NCBI GenBank assembly: GCA_963663975.2
Contig: CAXXRA010000015.1
Span: forward strand, 558,001-622,000
Origin: JANQRX01 sp963663975
GTDB lineage: Bacteria; Pseudomonadota; Alphaproteobacteria; Rhizobiales; Kaistiaceae
Direction of reading: 5' to 3'
DNA: 64,000 nucleotides
Positions 1-9,398 of this stretch are shown here, piece by piece. The position numbers and the translations under genes are program-made. Numbering within the stretch: position 1 is the first letter of the stretch; every line of letters starts with the position of its first letter. Below the pieces are notes generated by a model. That model was not told the origin of the DNA. It ran no database searches and worked only from the letters and a program-made list of their open reading frames with translations.

Positions 1-864
1 CCATTGGGTGGCGCACAGCGTGTATTCGGCTGCCGCCGGGTCCTTCTCGATGACCTTGGCCGAATCGCAATGGGTCATCGCCAGGATCGGCACCTCGACC
101 CGCATCTCGCCGACTTGGCGGATGCCGGTCACCGCTCCTTTGGAATGGCCGGAAATGACAAGGATGTCCGGCTTCAGCGCCTTCACCTTGGACAGGATCG
201 GGGCCATATCGTTGAGTTCGGGCGGCAATTTGTCGTCGATCACGATCGTCATGCCGAATTTATGGATGTCGTCGATCACGCCGGCGCGCACGTCCTGGCT
301 GAACGCATCGTTCTCGAAGGCGAGCGCGACCGTGACCTCGTTGGCGGGCTTGCCGAGCTTGACCTCGGCGACCTCAGCGGCGAGTGCGATGGCGCTTGCC
401 AGATACTGCTCGGACGTCGACAGCGTGGCGAAGATGTAGCGCCAGCCATTGGTGAAGAGCGAGCGCGAGGCGCCGTTACCCTCGACCATCGGGATCTTGT
501 GCTCCTCGATCACCGGCGCGATCGCCCTGGTCAATCCGGAGCTGTACGGGCCCAGCATGAATTGCACGCCGTCCTGCAGGATCAGACGCTCGGCCAGCTC
601 CGCGCCGCGGGCGGCGGTCGATTCGTCGTCATAATATTTGACGGCAAGCTCGTAGGTCGTGTCGCCCACCTTCACGCCGCCGGCCTTGTTGATCATATCG
701 ACGGCAAGGTCGTAGCCACGCTGGGTGTGCTCGCCATTGGTGGTGTACTTGCCGGTGAGCGACACCGCAGCACCGATCGTGATCACCTCCGCTGCTGCAG
801 CCGGGCCGGCCAGAGCAACACCACCGATCAGCGCGGTGGCAAGTAGAAATCGAGTCTTAGTCAT
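1..864 (-). CDS. Branched-chain amino acid-type ABC transporter substrate-binding protein (3' end outside window)
   Basis: Reading leftward, the first 288 codons are open to the window edge, so the C-terminus is missing. The N-terminus is a typical Sec signal peptide (MTKTRFLLATALIGGVALAG, then PAAAA, then the mature start EVITIG). The mature part carries LivK/type-1 periplasmic-binding features: GAAVSLTGKYTTNGEHTQRG, DMINKAGG, YYDDES and a YSSGLTRAIAPVIEEHKIPM stretch. It should bind an amino acid, amide or similar small ligand in the periplasm and deliver it to an ABC importer that lies outside the window. Three consecutive ATGs sit at 870, 867 and 864. GGGAGG at 871-876 is best spaced for the third, so 864 is chosen. 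The family is clear; the ligand is not. Confidence 0.9.
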   Translation of the reverse strand, partial: MTKTRFLLATALIGGVALAGPAAAAEVITIGAAVSLTGKYTTNGEHTQRGYDLAVDMINKAGGVKVGDTTYELAVKYYDDESTAARGAELAERLILQDGVQFMLGPYSSGLTRAIAPVIEEHKIPMVEGNGASRSLFTNGWRYIFATLSTSEQYLASAIALAAEVAEVKLGKPANEVTVALAFENDAFSQDVRAGVIDDIHKFGMTIVIDDKLPPELNDMAPILSKVKALKPDILVISGHSKGAVTGIRQVGEMRVEVPILAMTHCDSAKVIEKDPAAAEYTLCATQW

Positions 865-969
865 CATCATCCTCCCATAGGGGCGATCGCCGAACCGCAA
901 ATTTGCGATGACAGGACCGCATGCGACACATGCGCGTTCTTCGCACTGCGAGCTATTCCGGCCCTTTTC

Positions 970-992
970 GGCATCCCCGGAAAGGGGATGCC
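970..992. repeat. Perfect 9-bp hairpin between divergent genes
   Basis: GGCATCCCC (970-978) and GGGGATGCC (984-992) form a perfect stem around a 5-nt loop, about 105 bp upstream of the leftward binding-protein gene. No T-run follows on either strand, so it is not an obvious terminator. The rest of 865-1209 shows only a short palindrome, GTTGG-T-CCAAC (1086-1096), that could be an operator for the deoC side. Function of either is unknown. Confidence 0.45.
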
Positions 993-1209
993 GTCGAGCA
1001 AGTCGTAGCCATGTGACGGAAAGGCCATAGTCGAATGCGGTCGACGAAGCCAGCAAAGCGGGCGCAGCCCAGCCGGCAATAGTGGGTTGGTCCAACACCT
1101 GCGGTACTTCGATCCCCAGGACGCCTGCGAATACGGTTTTGGCAGCCACTACGGTTGCCGCTCGGCTATACTGCGGAACATCAACAACCAAGAACGAACC
1201 CTGGTCCAG

Positions 1210-2219
1210 ATGTCCCAAACCGTCCAACCGGGCGCCGGCGCCGCCATCCACCAATTGCGCAACGTGCCGGACGAGCCCAATAATCCCGGCATCGCCTTTG
1301 ATTCCGCCCCGGTCGATGGCGTAAGGGTCAATTTGTCGGCGGTGGAGCGTCGGGCGGCGAGCCTGCCCAAACGGCGCACCGTCAAGAAGGCGTGGCAGGC
1401 GGCGTGGCTGGTGCGCGCGCTCACCTGTATCGACCTGACCACGCTCGCCGGAGACGACACTGCCGGCCGGGTGAAACGGCTCTGCGCCAAGGCGCGTCGT
1501 CCGCTGCGGGATGATCTGGTCAAGGCGTTGGGCTTCGAAGACCGCCCGCCGACGGTTGCCGCGGCGTGCGTCTATCACCGCTTCGTCGCCACGGCGGTGG
1601 AGGCGCTGGAGGGCTCCGGCCTGCCGGTGGCCGCGGTTTGACGGCGTTTCCGGCCGGGTTTGCGCCGATCAAAACGCGGCTGGCGGAAATCGAGGCTTCG
1701 GTGGCCGACGGCGCCCGCGAGATCGATATTGTCATCACCCGCGAGCACGTTCTGAACAGCGACTGGCGGGCGCTCTACGACGAAGTCGCGGCCTTCAAAC
1801 AGGCCTGCGGCCCGGCCCATATGAAGACGATCCTTGGCACCGGCGATCTCAGAACGCTGCGCAATGTGGGCCGCGCCTCATGGGTGGCGATGATGGCCGG
1901 GACCGACTTCATCAAGACATCGACCGGCAAGGAAGGCGTCAATGCGACGCTGCCGGTGGCGCTGACCATGGTGCGCGCCATCCGCGCCTATCGCGACATG
2001 ACCGGACATATCGTCGGTTTCAAACCGGCCGGCGGCGTCTCGACGGCCAAGGACGCGATGGCCTTCCAGTTCGTCATGAAGGAGGAGCTGGGCAACAACT
2101 GGCTCCAGCCGGGCCTGTTCCGCTTCGGCGCCTCGTCGCTGCTGGCGGACATTGAGCGGCAGCTGGAATACTTCATCACCGGCCGCTACGCCTCGTTTGA
2201 CCATCATCCCATCGCCTGA
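1210..2219 (+). pseudogene. deoC: Deoxyribose-phosphate aldolase, broken by one frameshift (or indel error)
   Basis: DeoC cleaves 2-deoxyribose-5-phosphate to acetaldehyde and glyceraldehyde-3-phosphate. Codons from ATG 1210 read MSQTVQPGAG... to ALEGSGLPVAAV and then hit TGA at about 1639. The next frame resumes at once with TAFPAGFAPIKTRLAEIEAS and runs to 2219. One missing base at about 1638-1641 (expected ...VAAV-S-TAFPAG) separates the halves. The downstream half has the Schiff-base lysine region DFIKTSTGKEG and the second lysine motif GFKPAGG, so the catalytic site itself is intact. The rejoined protein is about 336 residues, as in the longer DERA class. The next gene starts 11 bp downstream and encodes an aldehyde dehydrogenase that could oxidise the released acetaldehyde. 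No strong ribosome site precedes 1210. Whether the lesion is biological or a sequencing error cannot be told here. Confidence 0.85.
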
Positions 2220-2230
2220 GGACAACGATC

Positions 2231-4609
2231 ATGTCGGTTGCAGAAATTTTCGACGACCTCGGCTACGGACCGGCGCCGGAGAGCGACAAGGAGGCCGTCG
2301 CCTGGATCACCGGCAAGGCCGCCGGAACCAAACTGTATATCGGCGGCAAGTGGCAGGAACCGGCGGATGGCGGCCGCTTCGAGTGCTTCAACCCGGCCAC
2401 CGGCGAGGTGCTGGCCTCGATCGCGCAGGGCGGCGAGGCCGACATCGATGCCGCGGTCGCCGCAGCGCGCAAGGCGCAACGGCCATGGGCGGAGCTGCCG
2501 GGATTTGAACGGGCCAAATACCTCTACGCGCTGGCGCGGGCGATCCAGCGCCACAGCCGGCTGTTCGCGGTTCTTGAGGCGATGGACAACGGCAAGTCGA
2601 TACGTGAGACCCGCGACCTCGATATCCCGCTCGCCGCCCGTCATTTCTATCACCATGCGGGCTGGGCCGAACTGATGACGCGCGAATTTCCCGATCGGGT
2701 GCCGGTTGGCGTTTGTGGTCAGATCATCCCGTGGAATTTCCCGCTGCTGATGCTGTCCTGGAAGATCGCGCCGGCGATCGCACTGGGCAACGCGACCGTG
2801 CTGAAACCGGCCGAGTTCACGCCGCTGTCGGCGTTGCTGTTCGGGGAGATCTGCGACGGCGTCGGTTTGCCACCCGGCGTGGTCAACATCGTCACCGGCG
2901 ACGGCGCCACCGGGGCGTTGCTGGTCGACCACCAGGACAACAAGATCGCCTTCACCGGGTCGACCGAAGTGGGCCGCAGGATTCGTCAGGCGACGGCGGG
3001 AACCGGAAAATCACTCACCCTGGAACTTGGCGGAAAGTCACCCTTCATTGTCTTCGACGACGCCGATCTCGACAGCGCGGTCGAAGGCGTGGTCGACGCC
3101 ATATGGTTCAACCAGGGGCAGGTCTGCTGTGCCGGATCGCGCCTGCTGGTCCAGGAGGGGATTCACGACGTCCTTGTCGAAAAACTGAAGACGCGCATGC
3201 AGACGCTGCGGGTCGGCTCACCGCTCGACAAGGCGATCGACGTCGGAGCGATCGTCGCTCCGGTCCAGTTGGAGCGTATTCAATCGCTGGTCGACAGGGG
3301 CGTGGCGGAGGGCGCGACGATCTACCAGACGCCCGGCCCGCTTCCCGAGCGCGGCAGCTTCTACCCGCCGACGCTGCTAACCAATGTGCATCTGGCCTCG
3401 ACCTGTGCGCGGGTGGAGATTTTCGGTCCCGTCATGGTAGCGATGAGCTTCCGCACCCCCGACGAGGCCGCCCAGCTTGCCAACAACACCGAATACGGAT
3501 TGGCGGCGAGCGTGTGGTCGGAATCGATCAATCTCGCCCTCGACATTGCCCCGAAATTGCGAGCCGGGGTGGTTTGGGTCAATTCGACCAATCTGTTCGA
3601 TGCCAGTGCCGGTTTCGGCGGTTACAAGGAATCGGGCTTCGGCCGTGAGGGCGGCCGTGAGGGCGCGCTGGCCTACACCAAGCCGGGGTGGATCAAATCG
3701 GCAAAGGCGATCGTCACCAAACTACCGATCAAGCCCGACATCGGGCTGCCACTCGCCGGCGGCGGCGTCGACCGCACCGCAAAAATGTATATCGGCGGCA
3801 AGCAGGCGCGCCCGGACGGCGGCTATTCGCGCCTTGTCGCGGTGCCCAACGGAACCGTCGTCGGCGAAGTCGGGGAGGGCAATAGAAAGGATATTCGCAA
3901 CGCGGTCGAAGCCGCCCGCAAGGCTGCGCCGGGCTGGAGCAGGACGAGCGAGCATAATCGGGCGCAGATTCTCTACTACATCGCCGAGAATCTCGACGCG
4001 CGGGCGAGCGAGTTCGCCGACCGCCTGAGGGCGCTCAGGGGCGTGGCACGCAGCCACACGCGTCGCGAGGTCGACGCCGCGATCGAGCGGCTGTTCACGT
4101 TTGCGGCCTGGGCGGACAAGCACGAGGGCGTGGTCCACCGGCCGCCCTTCCGCGGACTGGCGCTGGCGATGAACGAGCCGATCGGCGTGGTCGGCATTTC
4201 GTGTCCGGAAGAACCAGGTTTTCTGCCGTTTATCTCGCTGATGGCGACAGCACTTGCCGGCGGCAATGCCGTCGTCATGCTGCCGTCCGAGGCGCGGGCG
4301 CTGGCGGCGACCGATTTCTACCAAGTGCTGGAAACCTCCGACGTGCCGCCCGGGGTGGTCAATATCGTGACGGGTGATCGTCGCGCGCTCGGTGCGGAGC
4401 TGGCCCGGCATGATGCGGTGGACGCCATCTGGCACTTCGGCGATGCAGAGCGAACGGCTGAAATCGAGGTGGCGTCGGCGGGGAATTTGAAACAGACCTG
4501 GACCGAGATGAAGCAGCGCGACTGGTTCGATCGCGAAACGTCCGGCGGGCGAGACTTGTTGCGCCACGCCACCCAGGTCAAGAATATCTGGATCCCTTAC
4601 GGGGAGTAG
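2231..4609 (+). CDS. Two-domain aldehyde dehydrogenase of the ALDH16 type
   Basis: This 792-residue protein is far longer than an ordinary ALDH (about 490) and has two ALDH-like halves. Residues ~35-500 form a complete catalytic unit: IPWNFPLLM, TGSTEVGRR, LELGGKSPF (general-base Glu ~265) and NQGQVCCAGSR (nucleophile Cys ~299). From ~515 a second copy begins (MYIGGKQARPDGGYSRLVAV) with a GNAVVMLPSEARAL cofactor-fold segment, but it has no Cys or Glu active-site motif and is shortened. That is the architecture of ALDH16, in which the C-terminal domain is thought to be structural. It lies 11 bp after deoC, so oxidation of acetaldehyde or another aldehyde from deoxynucleoside breakdown is a reasonable inference. 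Stop codon TAG. Confidence 0.9.
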   Translation: MSVAEIFDDLGYGPAPESDKEAVAWITGKAAGTKLYIGGKWQEPADGGRFECFNPATGEVLASIAQGGEADIDAAVAAARKAQRPWAELPGFERAKYLYALARAIQRHSRLFAVLEAMDNGKSIRETRDLDIPLAARHFYHHAGWAELMTREFPDRVPVGVCGQIIPWNFPLLMLSWKIAPAIALGNATVLKPAEFTPLSALLFGEICDGVGLPPGVVNIVTGDGATGALLVDHQDNKIAFTGSTEVGRRIRQATAGTGKSLTLELGGKSPFIVFDDADLDSAVEGVVDAIWFNQGQVCCAGSRLLVQEGIHDVLVEKLKTRMQTLRVGSPLDKAIDVGAIVAPVQLERIQSLVDRGVAEGATIYQTPGPLPERGSFYPPTLLTNVHLASTCARVEIFGPVMVAMSFRTPDEAAQLANNTEYGLAASVWSESINLALDIAPKLRAGVVWVNSTNLFDASAGFGGYKESGFGREGGREGALAYTKPGWIKSAKAIVTKLPIKPDIGLPLAGGGVDRTAKMYIGGKQARPDGGYSRLVAVPNGTVVGEVGEGNRKDIRNAVEAARKAAPGWSRTSEHNRAQILYYIAENLDARASEFADRLRALRGVARSHTRREVDAAIERLFTFAAWADKHEGVVHRPPFRGLALAMNEPIGVVGISCPEEPGFLPFISLMATALAGGNAVVMLPSEARALAATDFYQVLETSDVPPGVVNIVTGDRRALGAELARHDAVDAIWHFGDAERTAEIEVASAGNLKQTWTEMKQRDWFDRETSGGRDLLRHATQVKNIWIPYGE

Positions 4610-4975
4610 GGTCGCCGCGCTGGCCTGACCTGGCAAGAGGGTCATCCGGCGTCGAATGTTGCATGGAGGATTGAGCAAGCCCTTGGCTTGCCTGGAATTC
4701 TCATCCTCGCGCACTTACATTCAGGCTTGTGCTGTCGTTGACGATTCGGCCGTCGACGGCAGACGGATTCCCAGTTAACCCCCCCGGCGCCACAAAACCG
4801 GATGATCACGGGTCGTTGTGTCGCGGCGGCGAGAGGGGTGTTGCCAAACTGCGGCACGATGCCGACCTCGCTGCCCGCTGCCGCGGGGGTAGCGTGCGAC
4901 TGCCATTGAATGTATCGATCCCGGCGATGGGTCGCCCGGCGGCCTTGTGCCCTTTCCAGGACTCGTGCGAGCAAG
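4610..4975. other. Intergenic region upstream of ileS
   Basis: A 366-bp stretch with no convincing coding sequence on either strand. It should hold the ileS promoter. I see no T-box-like element, no terminator hairpin with a T-run and no clear operator. AGGA at about 4959-4962 is the nearest ribosome-binding-like sequence to the ileS start and is rather distant. Confidence 0.5.
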
Positions 4976-7900
4976 ATGAACCAGAAGCCTGACGACAGGA
5001 CGGGCGGGTCGGTCTACCCACCGGCCGAGACCAATCCCGATTTCGCCAAAATGGAGGAGCGGATCGGCGAAGCGTGGGTGAGCGAAGGCACCTTCCAGCA
5101 GTCGATCGACCGTCGCCGTTCGACGGGCGCGCAAGAGTTCGTCTTCTACGATGGCCCGCCCTTCGCCAACGGCCTGCCCCACTACGGTCACATCGTCACC
5201 GGGTTCGTGAAGGATCTGATCCCGCGCTACCAGACCATGCGCGGCAAGGTGGCCGAGCGGCGTTTCGGATGGGATTGCCACGGTCTGCCGGCCGAGTTGC
5301 ATTCGGAAGCCGAACTCAAACTGTCCGGCCGACGCGACATCGTGAAATATGGTGTCGCCCGGTTCAACGAGCACTGCCGCACTTCGGTGATGCAGTTTCG
5401 CAGCGATTGGGAATACTACGTCAATCGCTCGGCACGCTGGGTCGACTTCGAGAACGACTACCGCACCATGGACCTCTCCTACATGGAGAGCGTCATGTGG
5501 GCGTTCAAATCGCTGTGGGACAAGGGCCTGGTCTATGAGGGCTTCCGGGTGGTGCCATACTCCTGGGCCGCCCAGACGCCGTTGTCGAATTTCGAGACGC
5601 GTCTCGATAACTCCTACCGGTCGCGCCAGGACCCCGCGCTGACGGTGAAATTCCGGCTCGAGCCAACCAAGGACGACCCGGCCGGGACCAAACTTCTGGC
5701 TTGGACCACCACGCCGTGGACGCTTCCCTCCAACATGGCACTGGCGGTCGCTCCGGACGCGGATTACGCGGTCATGGAACGGGGCGGCCATCGCCTCGTT
5801 CTGGCGGACGAAGCGCGCGAACGTTACGCCGCTGAACTGGAGGGCTATACGCTGACCGGGACCGTTGCGGGGTCCGATCTCATCGGCCGCGGTTACGCAC
5901 CGCTGATGCCCTTTTTCGCCGACCGCAAGCAGAGCGGCGGTTTCCGCGTGGTTTCCGGAGACTTCATCGAGATGGGTGAGGGAACCGGGGTTGTTCACAT
6001 GGCGCCGGCATTCGGCGAGGACGACCTCGAGGTTGGCCAGAAGGTCGGGCTGCCGATCGTCGATCCTGTCGACCTTGAAGGCAACTTTACCGACTTGGTG
6101 CCGCCCTACGCCGGCAAGAACGTGTTCGACGCCAACAAGGACATCATCCGCGATCTGAAGGCTGATGGCTCGGTCTTCCGGCACGAAACCTACGAGCACA
6201 ACTATCCCCATTGCTGGCGCACCGATCAGCCGCTGATCTACAAGGCGATGCCGTCCTGGTACGTCAAAGTGACCGCATTTCGCGATCGCATGGTCGAGCT
6301 CAACCAGGACATCACCTGGATGCCGTCACACATCCGCGACGGCATCTTCGGCAAATGGCTCTCCAATGCGCGCGACTGGAATATCGGCCGCAACCGTTTC
6401 TGGGGCACGCCCATCCCGGTATGGAAATCGGACGACCCGGCCTATCCGCGCATCGACGTTTACGGCTCGCTCGATGACCTGGAGCGCGATTTCGGCGTCA
6501 GGCCGCAGGACCTCCATCGGCCTTATGTGGACGAACTGACGCGCCCCAATCCCGACGATCCGACCGGGAAATCGACCATGCGGCGGGTCGACGACGTTCT
6601 CGACTGCTGGTTCGAATCCGGGTCGATGCCGTTTGCCCAGGTCCACTATCCGTTTGAAAACAAGGCGTGGTTCGAGGGTCACTTTCCCGGCGATTTCATC
6701 GTCGAATATGTCGGTCAGACCCGCGGCTGGTTTTACACGCTGATGGTCCTGGCGACCGCGCTGTTCGACCGCGCGCCGTTTCGCACCGCCATCGGCCACG
6801 GGATCGTGCTCGACGAAAACAAACAGAAACTGTCCAAGCGGCGGAGGAACTATCCCGACCCGGTCGAAATCTTCAACACCTACGGTGCCGATGCCCTGCG
6901 CTGGTACATGGTGTCCTCGCCGCTGATGTCGGGTGGCGATCTGGCCATGCCCAGGGATGGTAAAGCGATCGGCGAGGCGGTGCGCCAGGTGCTCCTGCCG
7001 CTCTGGAACGCCTATTCGTTCTTCACCCTGTACGCCAACGTCGACAAACTTCGCGGGAACTTCATCACCGAGGCCGATGCCGAACTCGATCGCTATATCC
7101 TCGGCAAAACGGCCGAGTTCGTCAGGGCGGTCGAAGCGGCGATCGAGGGACTTGATCCGGCCGCCGGCTGCAACGCCCTGCCGCCGTTCATCGACGTCCT
7201 CAACAATTGGTACATCCGCCGATCGCGCGACCGGTTCTGGAAATCGGACAAGGATGCCGACAAGCAGGCGGCGTATGACACGCTCTACACGGTGCTGACC
7301 ACCACCTGCCGGGCAATGGCACCTTTCCTGCCGTATCTGACCGACCAGATGCACAGAGCGCTGTGGGCCGGTGACAGCGTTCACCTGCAGGACTGGCCCG
7401 ATGCGGCGGTCCTTACCTATGACGAGGCGTTGGTTAGGCGCATGGATCTGGCGCGTGAAGCCTCTTCGGCGGTCGCCTCGATCCGCTCGGCCAAGAGCTT
7501 GCGCAACCGATTGCCATTGCGCCGGGTGACGGTGGCTCATCCGGATCACGCCGTTCTGGAGCCGTTGAGGGATGTCATCGCCGAACAGACCAACGTCAAG
7601 GAGGTGGTCCTGGCCGACGATCCCGGGCGGTTCGGATCAGAGGTGCTGGTGGTCAATCCGCGCGTGGTCGGCAAGCGCCTCGGTGCGGCGATGAAGGACG
7701 TGCTGGCGGCAGCCAAAACCGGCCAGTGGCGCACACTCGATGACGGCGCGGTAGAGGCCGCAGGCCAGCGGATCGAGGCGAATGAATACCAGCTTCGTTT
7801 CAGGGCCGCCGACGGTGTCGATGCGGCAAGTTTTGCCGGTTCCACCGGCGTGGTCGTGCTGGACACCTCTCCGGACGCCGAACTTCTGCGCGAGGGCGTG

Positions 7901-8149
7901 GCGCGCGATTTTATTCGCTTGGTGCAGGTGGCGCGCAAGGATGCCGGCTTCGACGTCTCCGACCGGATCCGGATTCAGGTGAAGTCGGGCTCAGCGGCGC
8001 GCGAGGCTATCGCCGCCCATCTCGATTCGGTGAAGAAGGAAACGCTGGCGGACACGCTGGAGCAGACCGACGAATCGCCCACAGGCCGTGTCAGCGAGGC
8101 CAGGCTTGGCGACGAGGCGATCTCGATCGGGGTCGAGGTGGCCGGCTGA
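4976..8149 (+). CDS. ileS: Isoleucyl-tRNA synthetase, eukaryote-like IleRS2 form
   Basis: Charges tRNA-Ile with isoleucine in the cytoplasm; essential. The protein is 1057 residues from ATG 4976 (start MNQKPDDRTGG). The HIGH signature appears as HYGH (residues 69-72, in GLPHYGH) and the KMSKS loop as KLSKR near residue 620. The editing domain has LAWTTTPWTLPSN. Length, HYGH and a KxSKR loop are marks of the IleRS2 subclass shared with eukaryotes, rather than the roughly 940-residue IleRS1 of many bacteria. IleRS2 enzymes are generally less sensitive to mupirocin. An in-frame extension to 4910 exists, but the 4976 start matches the family. It appears monocistronic, with bioY convergent 7 bp downstream. 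Confidence 0.96.
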   Translation: MNQKPDDRTGGSVYPPAETNPDFAKMEERIGEAWVSEGTFQQSIDRRRSTGAQEFVFYDGPPFANGLPHYGHIVTGFVKDLIPRYQTMRGKVAERRFGWDCHGLPAELHSEAELKLSGRRDIVKYGVARFNEHCRTSVMQFRSDWEYYVNRSARWVDFENDYRTMDLSYMESVMWAFKSLWDKGLVYEGFRVVPYSWAAQTPLSNFETRLDNSYRSRQDPALTVKFRLEPTKDDPAGTKLLAWTTTPWTLPSNMALAVAPDADYAVMERGGHRLVLADEARERYAAELEGYTLTGTVAGSDLIGRGYAPLMPFFADRKQSGGFRVVSGDFIEMGEGTGVVHMAPAFGEDDLEVGQKVGLPIVDPVDLEGNFTDLVPPYAGKNVFDANKDIIRDLKADGSVFRHETYEHNYPHCWRTDQPLIYKAMPSWYVKVTAFRDRMVELNQDITWMPSHIRDGIFGKWLSNARDWNIGRNRFWGTPIPVWKSDDPAYPRIDVYGSLDDLERDFGVRPQDLHRPYVDELTRPNPDDPTGKSTMRRVDDVLDCWFESGSMPFAQVHYPFENKAWFEGHFPGDFIVEYVGQTRGWFYTLMVLATALFDRAPFRTAIGHGIVLDENKQKLSKRRRNYPDPVEIFNTYGADALRWYMVSSPLMSGGDLAMPRDGKAIGEAVRQVLLPLWNAYSFFTLYANVDKLRGNFITEADAELDRYILGKTAEFVRAVEAAIEGLDPAAGCNALPPFIDVLNNWYIRRSRDRFWKSDKDADKQAAYDTLYTVLTTTCRAMAPFLPYLTDQMHRALWAGDSVHLQDWPDAAVLTYDEALVRRMDLAREASSAVASIRSAKSLRNRLPLRRVTVAHPDHAVLEPLRDVIAEQTNVKEVVLADDPGRFGSEVLVVNPRVVGKRLGAAMKDVLAAAKTGQWRTLDDGAVEAAGQRIEANEYQLRFRAADGVDAASFAGSTGVVVLDTSPDAELLREGVARDFIRLVQVARKDAGFDVSDRIRIQVKSGSAAREAIAAHLDSVKKETLADTLEQTDESPTGRVSEARLGDEAISIGVEVAG

Positions 8150-8156
8150 AAGGGCT

Positions 8157-8744
8157 TTAACGCCAGCGGTCGACCAGTTTCCAGGCGGCTGGAACGGCCA
8201 GTGCCGCGAGCGCGATCTTCAGCAGATCAGCCAAAACGAACGGTACGACGCCACCTACGAATGCTTTTTCGACGCCGATTCCGCCCGAAAAGAACCAGGC
8301 AAGCCAAGCGAATCCAAGCGCGAAGACAACCACATCGGCCACCACCATGGAGCCGAACAGACGAGCGGTGGAGCGATCCCAGCCGCGATCGGCGGCGGCG
8401 CCGACAATCCAGGCAAGCAGGACGAACCCGGCCAGGAAGCCTGCGGTAGGACCGAGGAGATAAGCCGGTCCGGCGGTCGGGCCGGCAAACACCGGAAGTC
8501 CGGCCAGTCCTTCGGCGAGATAGGCGATCACCGTGGCCACCGCCAGCCGGGACCCGTAGGCGGCGGCGATGGCCATGATCGCCAGGGTCTGAAGAGTCAT
8601 CGGAACCGGCCAGAACGGCACACTTATCTTGGCCGAAATGGCGAGGATGAGCGTGCCGCCGATGACGAGCGCGATCGTTTGGACCGTGCTGTTGGCGTTT
8701 TGTGGCCACACTGCGGTTGCGAGAGATTGTGAACTGGTCTGCAT
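8157..8744 (-). CDS. bioY: Biotin transporter BioY
   Basis: A 195-residue integral membrane protein of the BioY family, the substrate-binding S component for biotin uptake. It works alone or with ECF-type EcfAT partners, which are not in this window. About six hydrophobic segments are visible. Family motifs include ISVPFWPVPMTLQTLA, GLPVFAGPTAG and AYLLGPTAGFLAGF. The ATG at 8744 (MQTSSQ) is chosen over one 18 bp upstream because GGGGAG lies 5 nt before it. No BioR-like palindrome is evident in the short region upstream. Confidence 0.93.
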   Translation of the reverse strand: MQTSSQSLATAVWPQNANSTVQTIALVIGGTLILAISAKISVPFWPVPMTLQTLAIMAIAAAYGSRLAVATVIAYLAEGLAGLPVFAGPTAGPAYLLGPTAGFLAGFVLLAWIVGAAADRGWDRSTARLFGSMVVADVVVFALGFAWLAWFFSGGIGVEKAFVGGVVPFVLADLLKIALAALAVPAAWKLVDRWR

Positions 8745-8831
8745 GCCGCTCCCCGAGGTCAAATCAGCAAAAAGTGCGACATGCTATAGGCCGTGGCGAG
8801 CGGTGCGGCAAGGCGCGAAATCGCGTTGATC

Positions 8832-9398
8832 TCAGTCCATCACCGCGTGCACGACATAGCGAAGCGGCCCTCGAAATCTGCTGTCGAGCGGCCAGCAGGT
8901 GACCAGCGCGAGATTGCGGCCGTCAGCGGCCGCATCGATGCCGCTGTCGTCCCAGCGCACGATCGAAGTACCGGTCACCCGGTAGGTGAAGCTCCGGCCG
9001 TCGGCGCCGATCACCTCGACGTCATCACCCGCCGTCAACTGACCGAGAAAGGCGAAATGTGTGTCGCGGTGGGCGGCGAAGACAGCGGTGCCGGGATGGC
9101 CGGGCAAAGCGGTACGTTCGACATGGACCGGCCCGAACGCCATCGCCTGGCCGCTGGATCCTGCGAGTGCAATAGCCGATACCTTGAGGCGCGGCACGCT
9201 GACCCGCGCCACCGGCCAAGTGTCGACCCAACTCCACGGCTTAACCGGTTCGCCCGCGGCGATGCTTGTCGCGAAAGCACGGTCGAGGAGCACCTGGGCG
9301 ACCGCCGCCTTGGCCTTGATCCACACTGCCTCGCCAATGAGAAGGCCCCCCAGCGCGGCCAGTGCGGTCGCACCGAGGGCAAGTTTGCCCACAGTCAT
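8832..9398 (-). CDS. Class GN sortase
   Basis: A 188-residue membrane-anchored sortase: N-terminal hydrophobic helix (residues ~5-27), then a sortase beta-barrel. The expected catalytic residues are present: His110 in FAAHRDTHF, Cys168 in LVTCWPLD and Arg180 in PLRYVVHA. Gram-negative sortases of this kind usually serve one substrate encoded next door. Here the upstream gene, whose stop overlaps this start by 4 bp (ATGA), encodes exactly that substrate. Its role would be cleavage of the substrate's C-terminal sorting signal and attachment or release at the cell envelope. The acceptor in a Gram-negative envelope is not known from sequence. Confidence 0.92.
   Translation of the reverse strand: MTVGKLALGATALAALGGLLIGEAVWIKAKAAVAQVLLDRAFATSIAAGEPVKPWSWVDTWPVARVSVPRLKVSAIALAGSSGQAMAFGPVHVERTALPGHPGTAVFAAHRDTHFAFLGQLTAGDDVEVIGADGRSFTYRVTGTSIVRWDDSGIDAAADGRNLALVTCWPLDSRFRGPLRYVVHAVMD

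Noticed and set aside
1..846. 280-codon plus-strand frame at the left edge
   Set aside because: Antisense to the ABC binding-protein gene, which has a signal peptide and family motifs on the minus strand.
4610..4975. T-box riboswitch upstream of ileS
   Set aside because: No T-box sequence or terminator; T-boxes are not expected in this phylum.
8745..8831. BioR-type operator upstream of bioY
   Set aside because: The only candidate (a TATAG-containing stretch near 8785) does not match the TTATCTATAA-like palindrome.
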